A stretch of DNA of 64,000 nucleotides from Bradyrhizobium sp. CCBAU 51765 (GTDB taxonomy: Bacteria > Pseudomonadota > Alphaproteobacteria > Rhizobiales > Xanthobacteraceae): assembly GCF_015291725.1 (NCBI RefSeq), contig NZ_CP030038.1:5507001-5571000 (forward strand), written 5' to 3'. Each line of letters begins with the position of its first letter. Within the stretch, counting starts at the first letter, position 1. The notes below the pieces were generated by a model. The model did not search any database and was not told the DNA's origin. It saw only the letters and a program-made list of their open reading frames with translations. This document shows, in pieces, positions 26,186 to 35,243 of the stretch. Position numbers and translations under genes: made by a program.

Positions 26186-27685
26186 CTAATCCTCGTTCGC
26201 CTTGAATCGCCCGAGCCCCTTCAGCACGAAGGGCGCCAGCAGTGCGATCAACGCCACCGCCAGCAGCGTCGCCGAGATCGGGCTTTGGACCAGCGTCATG
26301 GGATCGCCGAGGCTGATCGCGAGTGCGCGACGCAACTGGCTTTCGGCGATCGGGCCGAGGATCAGGCCGACGACCACGGGAGCGATCGGAAAATCGAACC
26401 GGCGCATCAAGAAGCCGAGCACGCCGAAGCCGGCCAGCATCGACAATTCCACCACCGACGGCTTGGCGGCGATGGTGCCCATGGTCGCGAAGACGAGAAT
26501 GCCGGCATAGAGCCAGGGCTGCGGAATCGCGAGCAGGCGCACCCACAGTCCGACCAGCGGCAGGTTGAGCACCAGCAGCATGCAGTTGGCGATGAAGAGG
26601 CTCGCGATCAGGCCCCACACCAGATCAGGCCGCTCGGCGAACAGCAGCGGCCCCGGATTGAGGCCGTATTGCTGGAAACCCGCCAACATCATCGCGGCGG
26701 TCGCCGAGGTCGGCAGCCCGAGCGTGAGCAGCGGCACCAGCGTGCCGGCGGCGGAGGCGTTGTTGGCCGCTTCCGGTCCCGCCACCCCTTCGATCGCGCC
26801 CTTGCCGAATTCTTCGGGGTGTTTGGTCAGGCGCTTTTCGGTCGAATAGGACAGGAAGGTGGGGATCTCGGCCCCACCTGCAGGCAGGGCGCCGATCGGA
26901 AAGCCGAACATGGTGCCGCGCAGCCACGGCTTCCACGATCGCTTCCAGTCTTCCTTTGTCATCCACAGCGAGCCGCGCACCGGCTCGAGCTTCTCCTCGG
27001 TATGGTGGCGGCGCGATGCGACGTAGAGCGCCTCGCCGACCGCGAACAGGCCGACGGCAAGCGTCGTCACCTCGACACCGTCGAGCAGCTCGGGAACGCC
27101 GAACGCGAGCCGCGCCTGGCCGGTCAGCTTGTCGATGCCGACGAGGCCCAGCGTCAGGCCAATGAACAGGCTGGTCAGGCCACGAACCGGCGAATCTCCG
27201 AAGGTCGCCGACACCGTGACGAAGGCAACGCACATCAGCGCGAAGTAATCCTCTGGGCCAAAGCGCACGGCGAAATCGACCAGCCACGGCGCAAGGAAGG
27301 CGAGTCCGATGGTGGCGAGGGTGCCGGCGACGAAGGAGCCGATCGCGGAGGTCGCAAGCGCCGGCCCGCCACGGCCGGCCTTGGCCATCTTGTTGCCTTC
27401 GAGCGCGGTCGCCATCGAAGCGCTTTCGCCGGGCGTGTTGATCAGGATCGCGGTGGTCGAGCCCCCATACATGCCGCCATAGTAGATGCCGGCGAACATG
27501 ATCAGCGAGCCGCCGGGATCGAGCTTGTAGGTCACCGGCAGCAGCAGCGCGACCGTCAACGCCGGACCGATGCCGGGCAGCACGCCCACGGCCGTTCCGA
27601 GGAAGACGCCGATCAGCGCATAAAGCAGGTTCATCGGCTGGATGGCGACCGCCATGCCGTGGGCCAGCGCGGCAAAAGTGTCCAT
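26186..27685 (-). CDS. Tripartite tricarboxylate transporter, large permease subunit TctA
   Basis: The 499-residue inner-membrane protein has about 11-12 hydrophobic segments and the TctA signatures GTAVGVLPGIGPALTVALLLP near the N-terminus, YYGGMYGGSTTAILINTPGE near residue 75, and GVAGPEAANNASAAGTLVPLLTLGLP near 300. It works with TctB and a Bug-type binding protein to take up carboxylates. The start ATG overlaps the tctB stop by one base. Substrate is not predictable; di- and tricarboxylates and aromatic acids are known for this family. Confidence 0.93.
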   Translation of the reverse strand: MDTFAALAHGMAVAIQPMNLLYALIGVFLGTAVGVLPGIGPALTVALLLPVTYKLDPGGSLIMFAGIYYGGMYGGSTTAILINTPGESASMATALEGNKMAKAGRGGPALATSAIGSFVAGTLATIGLAFLAPWLVDFAVRFGPEDYFALMCVAFVTVSATFGDSPVRGLTSLFIGLTLGLVGIDKLTGQARLAFGVPELLDGVEVTTLAVGLFAVGEALYVASRRHHTEEKLEPVRGSLWMTKEDWKRSWKPWLRGTMFGFPIGALPAGGAEIPTFLSYSTEKRLTKHPEEFGKGAIEGVAGPEAANNASAAGTLVPLLTLGLPTSATAAMMLAGFQQYGLNPGPLLFAERPDLVWGLIASLFIANCMLLVLNLPLVGLWVRLLAIPQPWLYAGILVFATMGTIAAKPSVVELSMLAGFGVLGFLMRRFDFPIAPVVVGLILGPIAESQLRRALAISLGDPMTLVQSPISATLLAVALIALLAPFVLKGLGRFKANED

Positions 27686-28170
27686 CACAGCAGTCGCTCC
27701 AAGGGCCCGGCCGGAAGGCTCAGCGTCAACAGGCGGTCGAACGCGAGATAGATGAGGGTCGACATCACGAGGGCGATGACGGAGTCGACGAGAATGGCAC
27801 GGCGCCCAAACGCCGCCGACGTCGTCACGAACAGCGCGGACGTCGCCAGGATGAAGCCGCCGCCAAAGCCGATGATCGCAATCAGCAGCGCAAGACCAAT
27901 GAGGATCAAGACCACCGGCAAGGGATCGGCGCTCTCACGCGCCGGCAGATTGCCACGCAGCGCGTCGATGAAATTGCCGATTGCGAGCAAGGCAAGGCCG
28001 GAGGCGACCACAACCGGCATCGCCTCGGGCCCCATCCCGTACATCGCGGCAGATTGCAGGCCGCGCGCATCCCAGACCAGCACTGCGGCGAGACCTGCGA
28101 GCAACGCAGCGACAACGAGGCCGGCGCGGTCGACGCGCCGCGGAGGCTGCGCGGGGTCGCCCAAGGTCAT
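27685..28170 (-). CDS. Tripartite tricarboxylate transporter, small subunit TctB
   Basis: The 161-residue protein has four predicted membrane segments (RAGLVVAALLAGLAAVLVWDA; MYGMGPEAMPVVVASGLALLAIG; VVLILIGLALLIAIIGFGGG; ILVDSVIALVMSTLIYLAF) and the GMGPEAMP element and short C-terminal LSLPAGPLE typical of TctB. It overlaps tctC by 4 nt and tctA by 1 base, so the three are translationally coupled. Confidence 0.9.
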   Translation of the reverse strand: MTLGDPAQPPRRVDRAGLVVAALLAGLAAVLVWDARGLQSAAMYGMGPEAMPVVVASGLALLAIGNFIDALRGNLPARESADPLPVVLILIGLALLIAIIGFGGGFILATSALFVTTSAAFGRRAILVDSVIALVMSTLIYLAFDRLLTLSLPAGPLERLL

Positions 28171-29135
28171 GACTTGACGAGGCCGACCGATTTCAGCACG
28201 TCGGTGACGCGCGCCGTTTCCTTCTTCAGGAAGTCGGCGAAAGCGTCGCCGCCGAGATAGGCGTCCTCCCAGCCCTTCTGCTTGAGGATCTCCTTCCAGG
28301 CGTCGGACTTCACCATCTTCTCGACCGCATCGCTCAAGGTCTTGCGCTGCTCCGGCGTTATGCCGGGAGGCGCGACCACCGAGCGCCAGTTTGCGATCAC
28401 GAGGTCGATGCCCTGCTCCTTGAAGGTCGGGATGTCACTGCCGGCAATGCGCTTCTCCGAGGTCACGCCGATCGCGCGCAGCTTGCCGGACTTGATCTGC
28501 CCTTCATATTCGCTCAGGCCCGAAATGCCCGCGGTGACCTTGCCGCCGAGGATCGCCGCCAGCGACTCGCCGCCGCCGGAGAACGGGATGTAGTTGATCT
28601 TCTTCGCATCGGCGCCGACGGCGCCGGCGAACAGTGCTGCCATCACATGGTCCACACCGCCGGCCGAGCCTCCGGCGAAGGTGACCCTGGCGATATCGGC
28701 CTTCACCGCGGCGGCGAGATCCTGCGCATTCTTGATCGGCGAATTCGCGGGAACCACGATCACCTGGATCTCCTCGGTGAGGCGCGCGATCGGCGTCACC
28801 TGCTCCAGCGTCACCGGCGACTTGTTCATGGCGAGCGCGCCCACCATGACGAAGCCGCTGACCATCATCTGGTTGCCGTCGCCCTTGGCGCCATTGACGA
28901 ATTGCGCGATGCCGACGCTGCCGCCCGCACCGGGAACATTGGTAACCTGCACGCTGCGCGCGACGCCCGAAGCCACCAGCGCCTGCTGCATCGAGCGCGC
29001 GGTCTGGTCCCAGCCCCCGCCCGGAGCTGCCGGCGCCATCAGCTTGAGCTCGAGTTGCTGGGCAAAGGCCGGATTGGCTGCCGCCAGGGTCAGCGCGACG
29101 GCTGCGCCGACAAGGCGCAGGGGAAATCGAAACAT
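28167..29135 (-). CDS. Tripartite tricarboxylate transporter binding protein TctC (Bug family)
   Basis: The 322-residue periplasmic protein has a Sec leader (MFRFPLRLVGAAVALTLAAA, cleavage after FAQ) and the Bug-family landmarks LMAPAAPGGGWDQTARSMQQAL near the ligand site, NVPGAGGSVGIAQF, and FSGGGESLAAILGGKVTAGISGLSEY. It delivers an organic acid to TctAB. An IclR regulator gene lies 107 nt upstream on the same strand and may control the operon. Because it neighbours the oxalate genes, a small dicarboxylate is a possible ligand, but Bug proteins vary widely. Confidence 0.93.
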   Translation of the reverse strand: MFRFPLRLVGAAVALTLAAANPAFAQQLELKLMAPAAPGGGWDQTARSMQQALVASGVARSVQVTNVPGAGGSVGIAQFVNGAKGDGNQMMVSGFVMVGALAMNKSPVTLEQVTPIARLTEEIQVIVVPANSPIKNAQDLAAAVKADIARVTFAGGSAGGVDHVMAALFAGAVGADAKKINYIPFSGGGESLAAILGGKVTAGISGLSEYEGQIKSGKLRAIGVTSEKRIAGSDIPTFKEQGIDLVIANWRSVVAPPGITPEQRKTLSDAVEKMVKSDAWKEILKQKGWEDAYLGGDAFADFLKKETARVTDVLKSVGLVKS

Positions 29136-29242
29136 GGGGGCATCTCCAGGCTCATGCGGACGTTTGCCGCATTGTGTCGTTTGGTCGCATATCAGCCAAA
29201 ACGGCCGATACTGTCCAGTGACATCGCCCAGGGCTTTTTCGG

Positions 29243-30085
29243 TCAGCGAGGCGCCGGGATCGTCCCGCCGAGCGCGGCCGTCAGTTCGGCAGCGACATCC
29301 CGGACGATTTGCCCGATCTCCGGCAACCGCTGATCGGTCAGCCGGCCGGTCATGCCGGACACTGAAATCGCCGCGAGCGGCTCGGCGCAGTCGTTGTAGA
29401 CGACCGCCGCAACACAGCGCAGGCCCATACAGGCCTCTTCATCGTCGAGGGCATAGCCCTGCTCGCGGATCTTTTCGAGTTCCTTGAACAGGTCGCTCGG
29501 CCGAACGATCGACTTCTCGGTCAGGCGGGGCATGCCGTGATGGCGGATGACGGCGCCGACGTCCTCGTCCGAATAGGTCGCCAGCACGGCCTTGCCGACG
29601 CCGGAGGTCACCATGGGAACCCGGCCGCCGACCTTGGTCAGCGAGCGCATGATCTCGCGGCTTTCCATGCGGGTCAGCACGATGATGAACTCATCGTCGA
29701 CCACGGCGAGGTTGGCCGTCTCGCGGGTGAGATCGCGCAGCTTGCGCAGATAGGGAATCGCCTGCGCGGAGAAATTGCGTCGCCGCGCAAAGCTGGCGCC
29801 GACCGTGAAGCTGCGCACGCCGACATGCCATTTGGATTCGCCGCGGTCGAACTGCACGAAGCGGCGGCTTTCGAGGGTTGCGAGCAGCCGGTGCACGGTG
29901 GATGCCGACAATCCCGTGCGGATCGCCAAGTCGCTGAGGCGATAGCCCTCGTCGTCCTCAGCCAGCGTTTCCAGGATCGACAGCGCGCGGTCAACGGACT
30001 GCACGCCACCGTCACGCGCCTCGTGCTCGGCTTCCGCGACCGACTTGGGCTCGAGCGATTTGCGCCGGATCACGTTCTTGCTCAT
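29243..30085 (-). CDS. IclR family transcriptional regulator
   Basis: The 280-residue protein has an N-terminal winged helix (SVDRALSILETLAEDDEGYRLSDLAIRTGLSASTVHRLLATL) and the IclR effector domain (residues about 110-275, including VTSGVGKAVLATYSDEDV and the conserved C in ACMGLRCVAAVV). It precedes tctCBA in the same direction, so it is the natural regulator of that transporter. The 107-nt gap contains a TGG-N11-CCA dyad at 29182-29198, but I cannot assign it. The effector is unknown. Confidence 0.92.
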   Translation of the reverse strand: MSKNVIRRKSLEPKSVAEAEHEARDGGVQSVDRALSILETLAEDDEGYRLSDLAIRTGLSASTVHRLLATLESRRFVQFDRGESKWHVGVRSFTVGASFARRRNFSAQAIPYLRKLRDLTRETANLAVVDDEFIIVLTRMESREIMRSLTKVGGRVPMVTSGVGKAVLATYSDEDVGAVIRHHGMPRLTEKSIVRPSDLFKELEKIREQGYALDDEEACMGLRCVAAVVYNDCAEPLAAISVSGMTGRLTDQRLPEIGQIVRDVAAELTAALGGTIPAPR

Positions 30086-30108
30086 CGCGACCTGCCGCTT
30101 TGGAATTC

Positions 30109-30147
30109 GTCATTCCGGGATGGTCCGAAGGACCAGACCCGGAATCG
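30109..30147. repeat. Short dispersed palindrome upstream of the IclR gene
   Basis: GTCATTCCGGG and its mirror ACCCGGAAT enclose a small hairpin GGTCCGAAGGACC. Elements of this form recur throughout Bradyrhizobium genomes (from memory); only one copy is seen here. It fills most of the short gap between the IclR and acyl-CoA synthetase genes. Confidence 0.6.
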
Positions 30148-30193
30148 TACCCTGCAAGGCGCCGCTTCGGATTGCCGAAGCGGCGCTAACGCC

Positions 30194-32323
30194 TCAGAGC
30201 AGCCCTGCCCCACGCGCCCACTTGTACTTGGCGCCGAGCACCTCGACCGGCAGCTCCGTCGAGTAGGCGTAGGCCGGGATGCCGTTCTGGTAGAGATATT
30301 CGGCGGCTTCCTCGACCTCGACGTCGCCGGCCAGAGACGCGACCATCGGCTTCACAAAACCCTTGGCCTCCATCTCCTTCTTCACCTCGACCATGTTGCG
30401 GGCGAACACCATCGGCGGGGTGACGATGGTGTGCCAGTAGCCGAGGATCAGCGCGTGGATGCGCTCATCCGACAGGCCGAGCTTCACGGTGTTGACGTAG
30501 GTGATCGGCGGCTCGCCGCCGGTGATATCCACAGGATTTCCGGCAGCACCGAACGGCGGGATGAACTTGCGGAAGGCCGCGTCGAGATCCGGCGGCATCG
30601 ACATCAGCGACAGGCCGTTGTCGACGCAGGAGTCCGACAGCAGCACGCCCGAGCCGCCGGCGCCGGTGATGATCAGCACGTTCTCGCCCTTCGGCGTCGG
30701 CAGCACCGGCACGCCACGGGCGAATTCGAGCAGCTGGCGCAAGGAGCGAGCGCGGATCACGCCGGACTGCTTGAACACATCCTCGTAGATGCGGTCGTTG
30801 CCGGCGAGCGCGCCGGTGTGCGAGGACGCCGCCTTGGCACCGGCCGAGGTGCGGCCGGCCTTGAGCACGACCACGGGCTTCTTCTTGGAGACGCGTTTTG
30901 CCGCTTCGGCAAAGGCGCGGCCGTCCTTGAGGTCCTCGCAGTGTTGCGCGATCAGGTTCGTGTTCGGATCCTGCTCGAAGAAAGCGAGCAGATCGTCCTC
31001 GTCGATGTCGGACTTGTTGCCGAGACCGACGATCGCCGAGACGCCCATCTTCGCCGAGCGTGAGAAGCCGATGATGGCCATGCCGATGCCGCCCGACTGC
31101 GACGACAGCGCCGCATGGCCCTTGACGTCATAGGCAGTACAGAAAGTCGCGCAGAGATTGGCGGGGGTATAGTAGAAGCCGTAGATGTTCGGCCCCATCA
31201 GGCGGATGTCGTACTTCTTGCCGACCTCGACGATCTCGGCCTGCAGCTCCGGCGCGCCGGCTTCGGCGAAGCCCGACGGGATCAGCACCGCGCCCGGGAT
31301 CTTCTTCTCGCCGCACTCGGTGAGCGCCGCAGCCACGAACTTGGCGGGGATCGCGAACACCGCGACGTCGATCACGCCGGGCACGTCCTTGACGCTCTTG
31401 TAGGCCTTGTAGCCGAGGATCTCGGCGGCCTTGGGATGGATCGGATAGATCTCGCCCTTGTAGCCGCCGTTGATGAGGTTCTTCATCACGGAGTTGCCGA
31501 TCTTGCCGTCCTCGGCGGAGGCGCCGACCACGGCGACCGCCTTCGGCTGCATGATGCGGTTCATCGCCGCAACAATCTCTTCCGTCGGACGCGGCTTGGG
31601 CTTCGGCTTGTAGGCGAAGTCGACGACGATGCGCACGTCCGCGGCGGTCGCATCCTTCGCCGTCGCGAACACCGGGTTGAGGTCGAGCTCGACGATTTCG
31701 GGGAAATCGGTGACGAGCTGCGACACCTTGACGATGATTTCGGCAAGGGCGTTGCGGTTCACCGGCTCGCCGCCGCGCACGCCCTTCAAAATCTCATGCG
31801 CCTGGATGCCGTCGAGCATCGAGAGCGCGTCTTCCTTGGTGGCCGGCGCGAGGCGGAAGGTGATGTCCTTCAGCACCTCGACCAGTACGCCGCCGAGGCC
31901 GAAGGCGACGAGCTTGCCGAACGAGCCGTCGGTGATCGAGCCGACGATGACCTCGGTACCGCCGGCCAGCATCTGCTGCACCTGGACGCCCTCGATCTTG
32001 GCATCGGACTTGTATTTCTTGGCGTTGGAAAGGATGGTCTCGTAGGCCTTCTCAGCCTCCTCAGTGGTCTTGAGACCGACGATGACGCCGCCGGCTTCGG
32101 TCTTGTGGAGAATGTCCGGCGAAACGATCTTCATCACGACCGGGAAGCCCATGGACGAAGCCATCTTGCCGGCCTCGCCTGCCGACTTTGCCACGCCCTC
32201 CTTAGGCACCGGAATGCCGTAGGCGTCGCAGACCAGCTTGCCCTCCGGCGCCGTCAGGCTGGTGCGGTTGTCCGCCTTGACCTGGTCGAGCACCTTGCGG
32301 ACGGCATCTTTGGAATTGGACAT
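30194..32323 (-). CDS. ADP-forming acyl-CoA synthetase (acetate-CoA ligase family), beta-alpha domain order
   Basis: The 709-residue protein starts with an ATP-grasp domain (about 1-225; KIVSPDILHKTEAGGVIVGL and GGTEVIVGSITDGSFG), followed by a CoA-binding Rossmann domain from about 240 (PKAVAVVGASAEDGKIGNSV) and a succinyl-CoA-synthetase-like domain with the active-site loop SSHTGALAGNDRIYEDVF. It forms acyl-CoA with ATP giving ADP and phosphate, or the reverse. Its order, ATP-grasp first, is opposite to the alpha-beta fusion seen in many archaeal enzymes. GGGAGAAG precedes the ATG at 32323. It is divergent from gntR-oxc-frc and shares two copies of the 17-bp palindrome, so it is likely part of oxalate/formyl-CoA metabolism. 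Confidence 0.9.
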   Translation of the reverse strand: MSNSKDAVRKVLDQVKADNRTSLTAPEGKLVCDAYGIPVPKEGVAKSAGEAGKMASSMGFPVVMKIVSPDILHKTEAGGVIVGLKTTEEAEKAYETILSNAKKYKSDAKIEGVQVQQMLAGGTEVIVGSITDGSFGKLVAFGLGGVLVEVLKDITFRLAPATKEDALSMLDGIQAHEILKGVRGGEPVNRNALAEIIVKVSQLVTDFPEIVELDLNPVFATAKDATAADVRIVVDFAYKPKPKPRPTEEIVAAMNRIMQPKAVAVVGASAEDGKIGNSVMKNLINGGYKGEIYPIHPKAAEILGYKAYKSVKDVPGVIDVAVFAIPAKFVAAALTECGEKKIPGAVLIPSGFAEAGAPELQAEIVEVGKKYDIRLMGPNIYGFYYTPANLCATFCTAYDVKGHAALSSQSGGIGMAIIGFSRSAKMGVSAIVGLGNKSDIDEDDLLAFFEQDPNTNLIAQHCEDLKDGRAFAEAAKRVSKKKPVVVLKAGRTSAGAKAASSHTGALAGNDRIYEDVFKQSGVIRARSLRQLLEFARGVPVLPTPKGENVLIITGAGGSGVLLSDSCVDNGLSLMSMPPDLDAAFRKFIPPFGAAGNPVDITGGEPPITYVNTVKLGLSDERIHALILGYWHTIVTPPMVFARNMVEVKKEMEAKGFVKPMVASLAGDVEVEEAAEYLYQNGIPAYAYSTELPVEVLGAKYKWARGAGLL

Positions 32324-32482
32324 CTGGCTTCTCCCTTGACCTGAGTTCGTTCTTTTCAAAGCGCGCGCGTACCGCGGCTGCCCGTGATGCTTGCCATTCG
32401 CCGCGCTCTGTTCCATGCGGCGGAACGGAGTGGCATAAAGCCCGAGACTACTCCGCCGGCTTGGATCAAAAATGGCTGGCGA

Positions 32483-32499
32483 TGGCATTTGGTATGCCA
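32483..32499. promoter_or_regulatory. 17-bp palindromic operator, copy 1 (acyl-CoA synthetase/gntR divergent region)
   Basis: TGGCATTTGGTATGCCA has perfect arms TGGCAT and ATGCCA around a 5-nt centre. It lies 160 nt upstream of the acyl-CoA synthetase start and 138 nt before gntR. Copy 2 is centred 81 nt away. The form agrees with binding sites of FadR-subfamily GntR repressors. Confidence 0.75.
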
Positions 32500-32563
32500 G
32501 AAGCCAACTTGTCAAGCTGGAGCTTGTCTTAGAACGCCGCAAAAAATCGCCGCCTTGACATTC

Positions 32564-32580
32564 TGGCATGTGGTATGCCA
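32564..32580. promoter_or_regulatory. 17-bp palindromic operator, copy 2, following a TTGACA hexamer
   Basis: TGGCATGTGGTATGCCA has the same perfect arms as copy 1. A TTGACA hexamer at 32555-32560 ends 3 nt before it, so the site would lie between the -35 and -10 elements of a promoter reading toward gntR, whose start codon is 56 nt downstream. This is the expected place for an autorepressor. Confidence 0.75.
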
Positions 32581-32636
32581 AAAACTTTCCCGTCATTATT
32601 CCTGTAAAAGACGACTCCCACTGGAGGAGATTCGTC

Positions 32637-33368
32637 GTGTCACTACGCAAACCAACCAAGGCGTTGCCGAACATGGCCGAGGCAGACATCGCAATCGTTC
32701 GTATTGCCCCGGAGAGCAGCTTCAAGAACAAGGCGTATGACGCCTTGAAGGAAGCCATCCTCAAGATGGACATCTATTCGACGCCCGAACCGGTGATGCT
32801 CGACGAGCGCGCATTGTCCGAACGGCTTGGCGTCAGCCGCACGCCGATCCGCGAAGCGATCGCGATGCTCGAGCAGGACGGATTCGTGAAGACGGTGCCG
32901 CGCCGCGGCATCATGGTGGTGCGAAGGACCAAGAGCGAGATCGTCGACATGATCCGCGCCTGGGCGGCGCTGGAGAGCATGGCCGCGCGGCTCATCACCA
33001 CCACCGCACGCAAGAAGGATATCACGGCGCTGCGCGACTTCTTCAAGGATTTCAGCAAGGACCGCCTGCCCGAGGATCACGTCGAGGAATATTCCCGCGC
33101 CAACATCGCCTTCCACCAGGCGCTGATCTCGCTGTCGGAATCGCCGGTGCTGGTCGATCTCACCAATGACCTCCTGCTGCACGTGCGCGGCTATCGCCAG
33201 CTGACCATCGGACGCAAGGACCGCACCGCAACCTCGCTGCCCGAGCATCTCGGCATCATCGAAGCGCTGGAAGCGCGCGACACCGAGCTCGCCGAGAAGC
33301 GCGCCCGCGATCACACCCTCGGCCTTGCCGCCTATGTGGAAGCGCACGGCCAAGAACTGTTCACGTAG
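32637..33368 (+). CDS. GntR family (FadR subfamily) regulator, likely oxalate-responsive
   Basis: The 243-residue protein has a winged helix (about residues 22-85: KAYDALKEAILKMDIYS, LDERALSERLGVSRTPIREAIAMLEQDGFV) and an all-helical FCD domain, whose metal/effector histidines are suggested by ANIAFHQALI, HVRGYRQ and PEHLGIIEALEARD. The start is a GTG at 32637 because GGAGGAG lies 7 nt upstream. It is 76 nt upstream of oxc and divergent from the acyl-CoA synthetase, with two strong palindromes between. I infer that it represses these genes and itself until an oxalate-derived effector is present. Confidence 0.92.
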   Translation: MSLRKPTKALPNMAEADIAIVRIAPESSFKNKAYDALKEAILKMDIYSTPEPVMLDERALSERLGVSRTPIREAIAMLEQDGFVKTVPRRGIMVVRRTKSEIVDMIRAWAALESMAARLITTTARKKDITALRDFFKDFSKDRLPEDHVEEYSRANIAFHQALISLSESPVLVDLTNDLLLHVRGYRQLTIGRKDRTATSLPEHLGIIEALEARDTELAEKRARDHTLGLAAYVEAHGQELFT

Positions 33369-33444
33369 CTGTTCACTTAAGCAACGTTCACCAGAAGGGC
33401 GAACAATTCGCCCCAACGACCTTGAGACCAGGGAGACAAGGCCC

Positions 33445-35178
33445 ATGCTGAATACCGCGACCAAGTCCGAAGCACCGGGCACCGAGCAGGAACTGACGGA
33501 TGGCTTCCATCTCGTCATCGACGCGCTCAAGCTGAACGGCATCAACACCATCTATAATGTGCCGGGCATCCCGATCACGGATTTGGGCCGCATGGCGCAG
33601 GCCGCCGGCATTCGCGTGATCTCCTTCCGCCACGAGCAGAACGCCGGCTACGCCGCAGGCATTGCCGGCTATCTCACCAGGAAGCCCGGCGTCTGCCTGA
33701 CCGTCTCGGCGCCCGGCTTCCTCAACGGTCTCACCGCGCTCGCGCATGCCACCACCAACTGCTACCCGATGATCCTCGTCTCCGGCTCTTCCGAGCGCGA
33801 GATCGTCGACCTCCAGCAGGGCGACTACGAGGAGATGGACCAGCTCGCGATCGCGAAGCCGCTGTGCAAGGCGGCCTATCGCGTGCTGCACGCTCAGGAC
33901 ATCGGCATCGGTTTCGCCCGCGCCATCCGCGCCGCGGTCTCGGGCCGTCCGGGCGGCGTCTATCTGGATCTTCCGGCCAAGCTGTTCGGCCAGGTGATGA
34001 ACGCCGAAGCCGGCCGGAAGTCGCTGGTCAAGGTGATCGACGCTGCGCCCGCGCAGATCCCCTCGCCGGCTTCGGTGAAGCGCGCGCTCGACGTGCTCAA
34101 GAGCGCCAAGCGCCCGCTCATCATCCTCGGCAAGGGCGCGGCCTACGCGCAGGCCGACGAGGAGATCAAGAGCTTCGTCGAGAAGAGCGGCGTTCCCTTC
34201 CTGCCGATGAGCATGGCCAAGGGCCTCCTCCCCGACACCCATCCGCAGTGCGCCGGCGCGGCCCGCTCGACGGTGCTGAAGGACTCCGACGTCGTGATGC
34301 TGATCGGCGCGCGGCTGAACTGGCTGCTGTCGCACGGCAAGGGCAAGAGCTGGGGCGAAGCGCCGAAGAAGTTCATCCAGGTCGACATCGAGCCGAAGGA
34401 GATGGACTCCAACGTCGAGATCGTCGCACCCGTCGTCGGCGACATCGGCTCGGTCGTCTCCGCGTTCAACCAGGCGCTGGCGTCGGGCTGGACCGCACCG
34501 CCCGCCGAATGGACCAAGGCCGTCTCGGCCAAGCGCGAAGAGAACGTCGCCAAGATGGCGCCGAAGCTCATGAACAACAAATCGCCGATGGACTATCACG
34601 GTGCGCTCGGCGTGCTGAAGAACGTGATCAAGGAGTATCCCGAGGCGATCCTCGTCAACGAAGGCGCCAACACGCTCGACCTCGCCCGCGGCGTCATCGA
34701 CATGTACAAGCCCCGCAAGCGTCTCGACGTCGGCACCTGGGGCGTGATGGGCATCGGCATGGGCCAGGCGATCGCGGCCGCGCTCGAGACCGGCCATCCC
34801 GTGCTCGCAGTGGAAGGCGACTCGGCCTTCGGCTTCTCCGGCATGGAGGTCGAGACCATCTGCCGCTACAACCTTCCGATCTGCGTCGTCATCTTCAACA
34901 ATGACGGCATCTATCGCGGCACGGATGTGAACAGCGCCAACGCCGACCCGGCGACGACGGTGTTCGTCAAGGGCGCGCGCTACGACAAGATGATGGAAGC
35001 CTTCGGCGGCGTCGGCGTCAACGCGACCTCGCCCGACGAGCTCAAGCGCGCCGTCAACGAAGCCATGAAGTCCGGCAAGCCGACGCTCATCAACGCGGTG
35101 ATCGATCCGGCCGCAGGCTCGGAGAGCGGCCGCATCGGCAACCTCAATCCGCAGAGCGTTCTGCAGAAGAAGAAGTAA
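33445..35178 (+). CDS. oxc: Oxalyl-CoA decarboxylase
   Basis: The 577-residue ThDP enzyme decarboxylates oxalyl-CoA to formyl-CoA. The catalytic glutamate is in ISFRHEQNAGYAAGIAGYL; the PP domain has VEGDSAFGFSGMEVETICRYNLP and FNNDGIYRG (GDS-x-N cofactor motif); the C-terminal tail SESGRIGNLNPQSVLQKKK is typical of Oxc, where it closes over the CoA site. YNVPGIPITDLGRMAQAAGI at the N-terminus is also diagnostic. AGGGAGACAAG precedes the ATG at 33445. The frc gene follows 65 nt downstream, giving the usual oxc-frc pair. Confidence 0.96.
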   Translation: MLNTATKSEAPGTEQELTDGFHLVIDALKLNGINTIYNVPGIPITDLGRMAQAAGIRVISFRHEQNAGYAAGIAGYLTRKPGVCLTVSAPGFLNGLTALAHATTNCYPMILVSGSSEREIVDLQQGDYEEMDQLAIAKPLCKAAYRVLHAQDIGIGFARAIRAAVSGRPGGVYLDLPAKLFGQVMNAEAGRKSLVKVIDAAPAQIPSPASVKRALDVLKSAKRPLIILGKGAAYAQADEEIKSFVEKSGVPFLPMSMAKGLLPDTHPQCAGAARSTVLKDSDVVMLIGARLNWLLSHGKGKSWGEAPKKFIQVDIEPKEMDSNVEIVAPVVGDIGSVVSAFNQALASGWTAPPAEWTKAVSAKREENVAKMAPKLMNNKSPMDYHGALGVLKNVIKEYPEAILVNEGANTLDLARGVIDMYKPRKRLDVGTWGVMGIGMGQAIAAALETGHPVLAVEGDSAFGFSGMEVETICRYNLPICVVIFNNDGIYRGTDVNSANADPATTVFVKGARYDKMMEAFGGVGVNATSPDELKRAVNEAMKSGKPTLINAVIDPAAGSESGRIGNLNPQSVLQKKK

Positions 35179-35243
35179 GTCCACCCCTCAACCCAATATT
35201 CCCTGCCGGGTGCAGGGGCAGACAAAGAGTACGGAGCAACACG

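Noticed and set aside
29182..29198. TGG-N11-CCA dyad between the IclR gene and tctC as another 17-bp operator copy
   Set aside because: TGGTCGCATATCAGCCA has only the outer three bases in common with the shared palindrome; the inner AT positions do not fit. An IclR-specific site is possible but not demonstrable.
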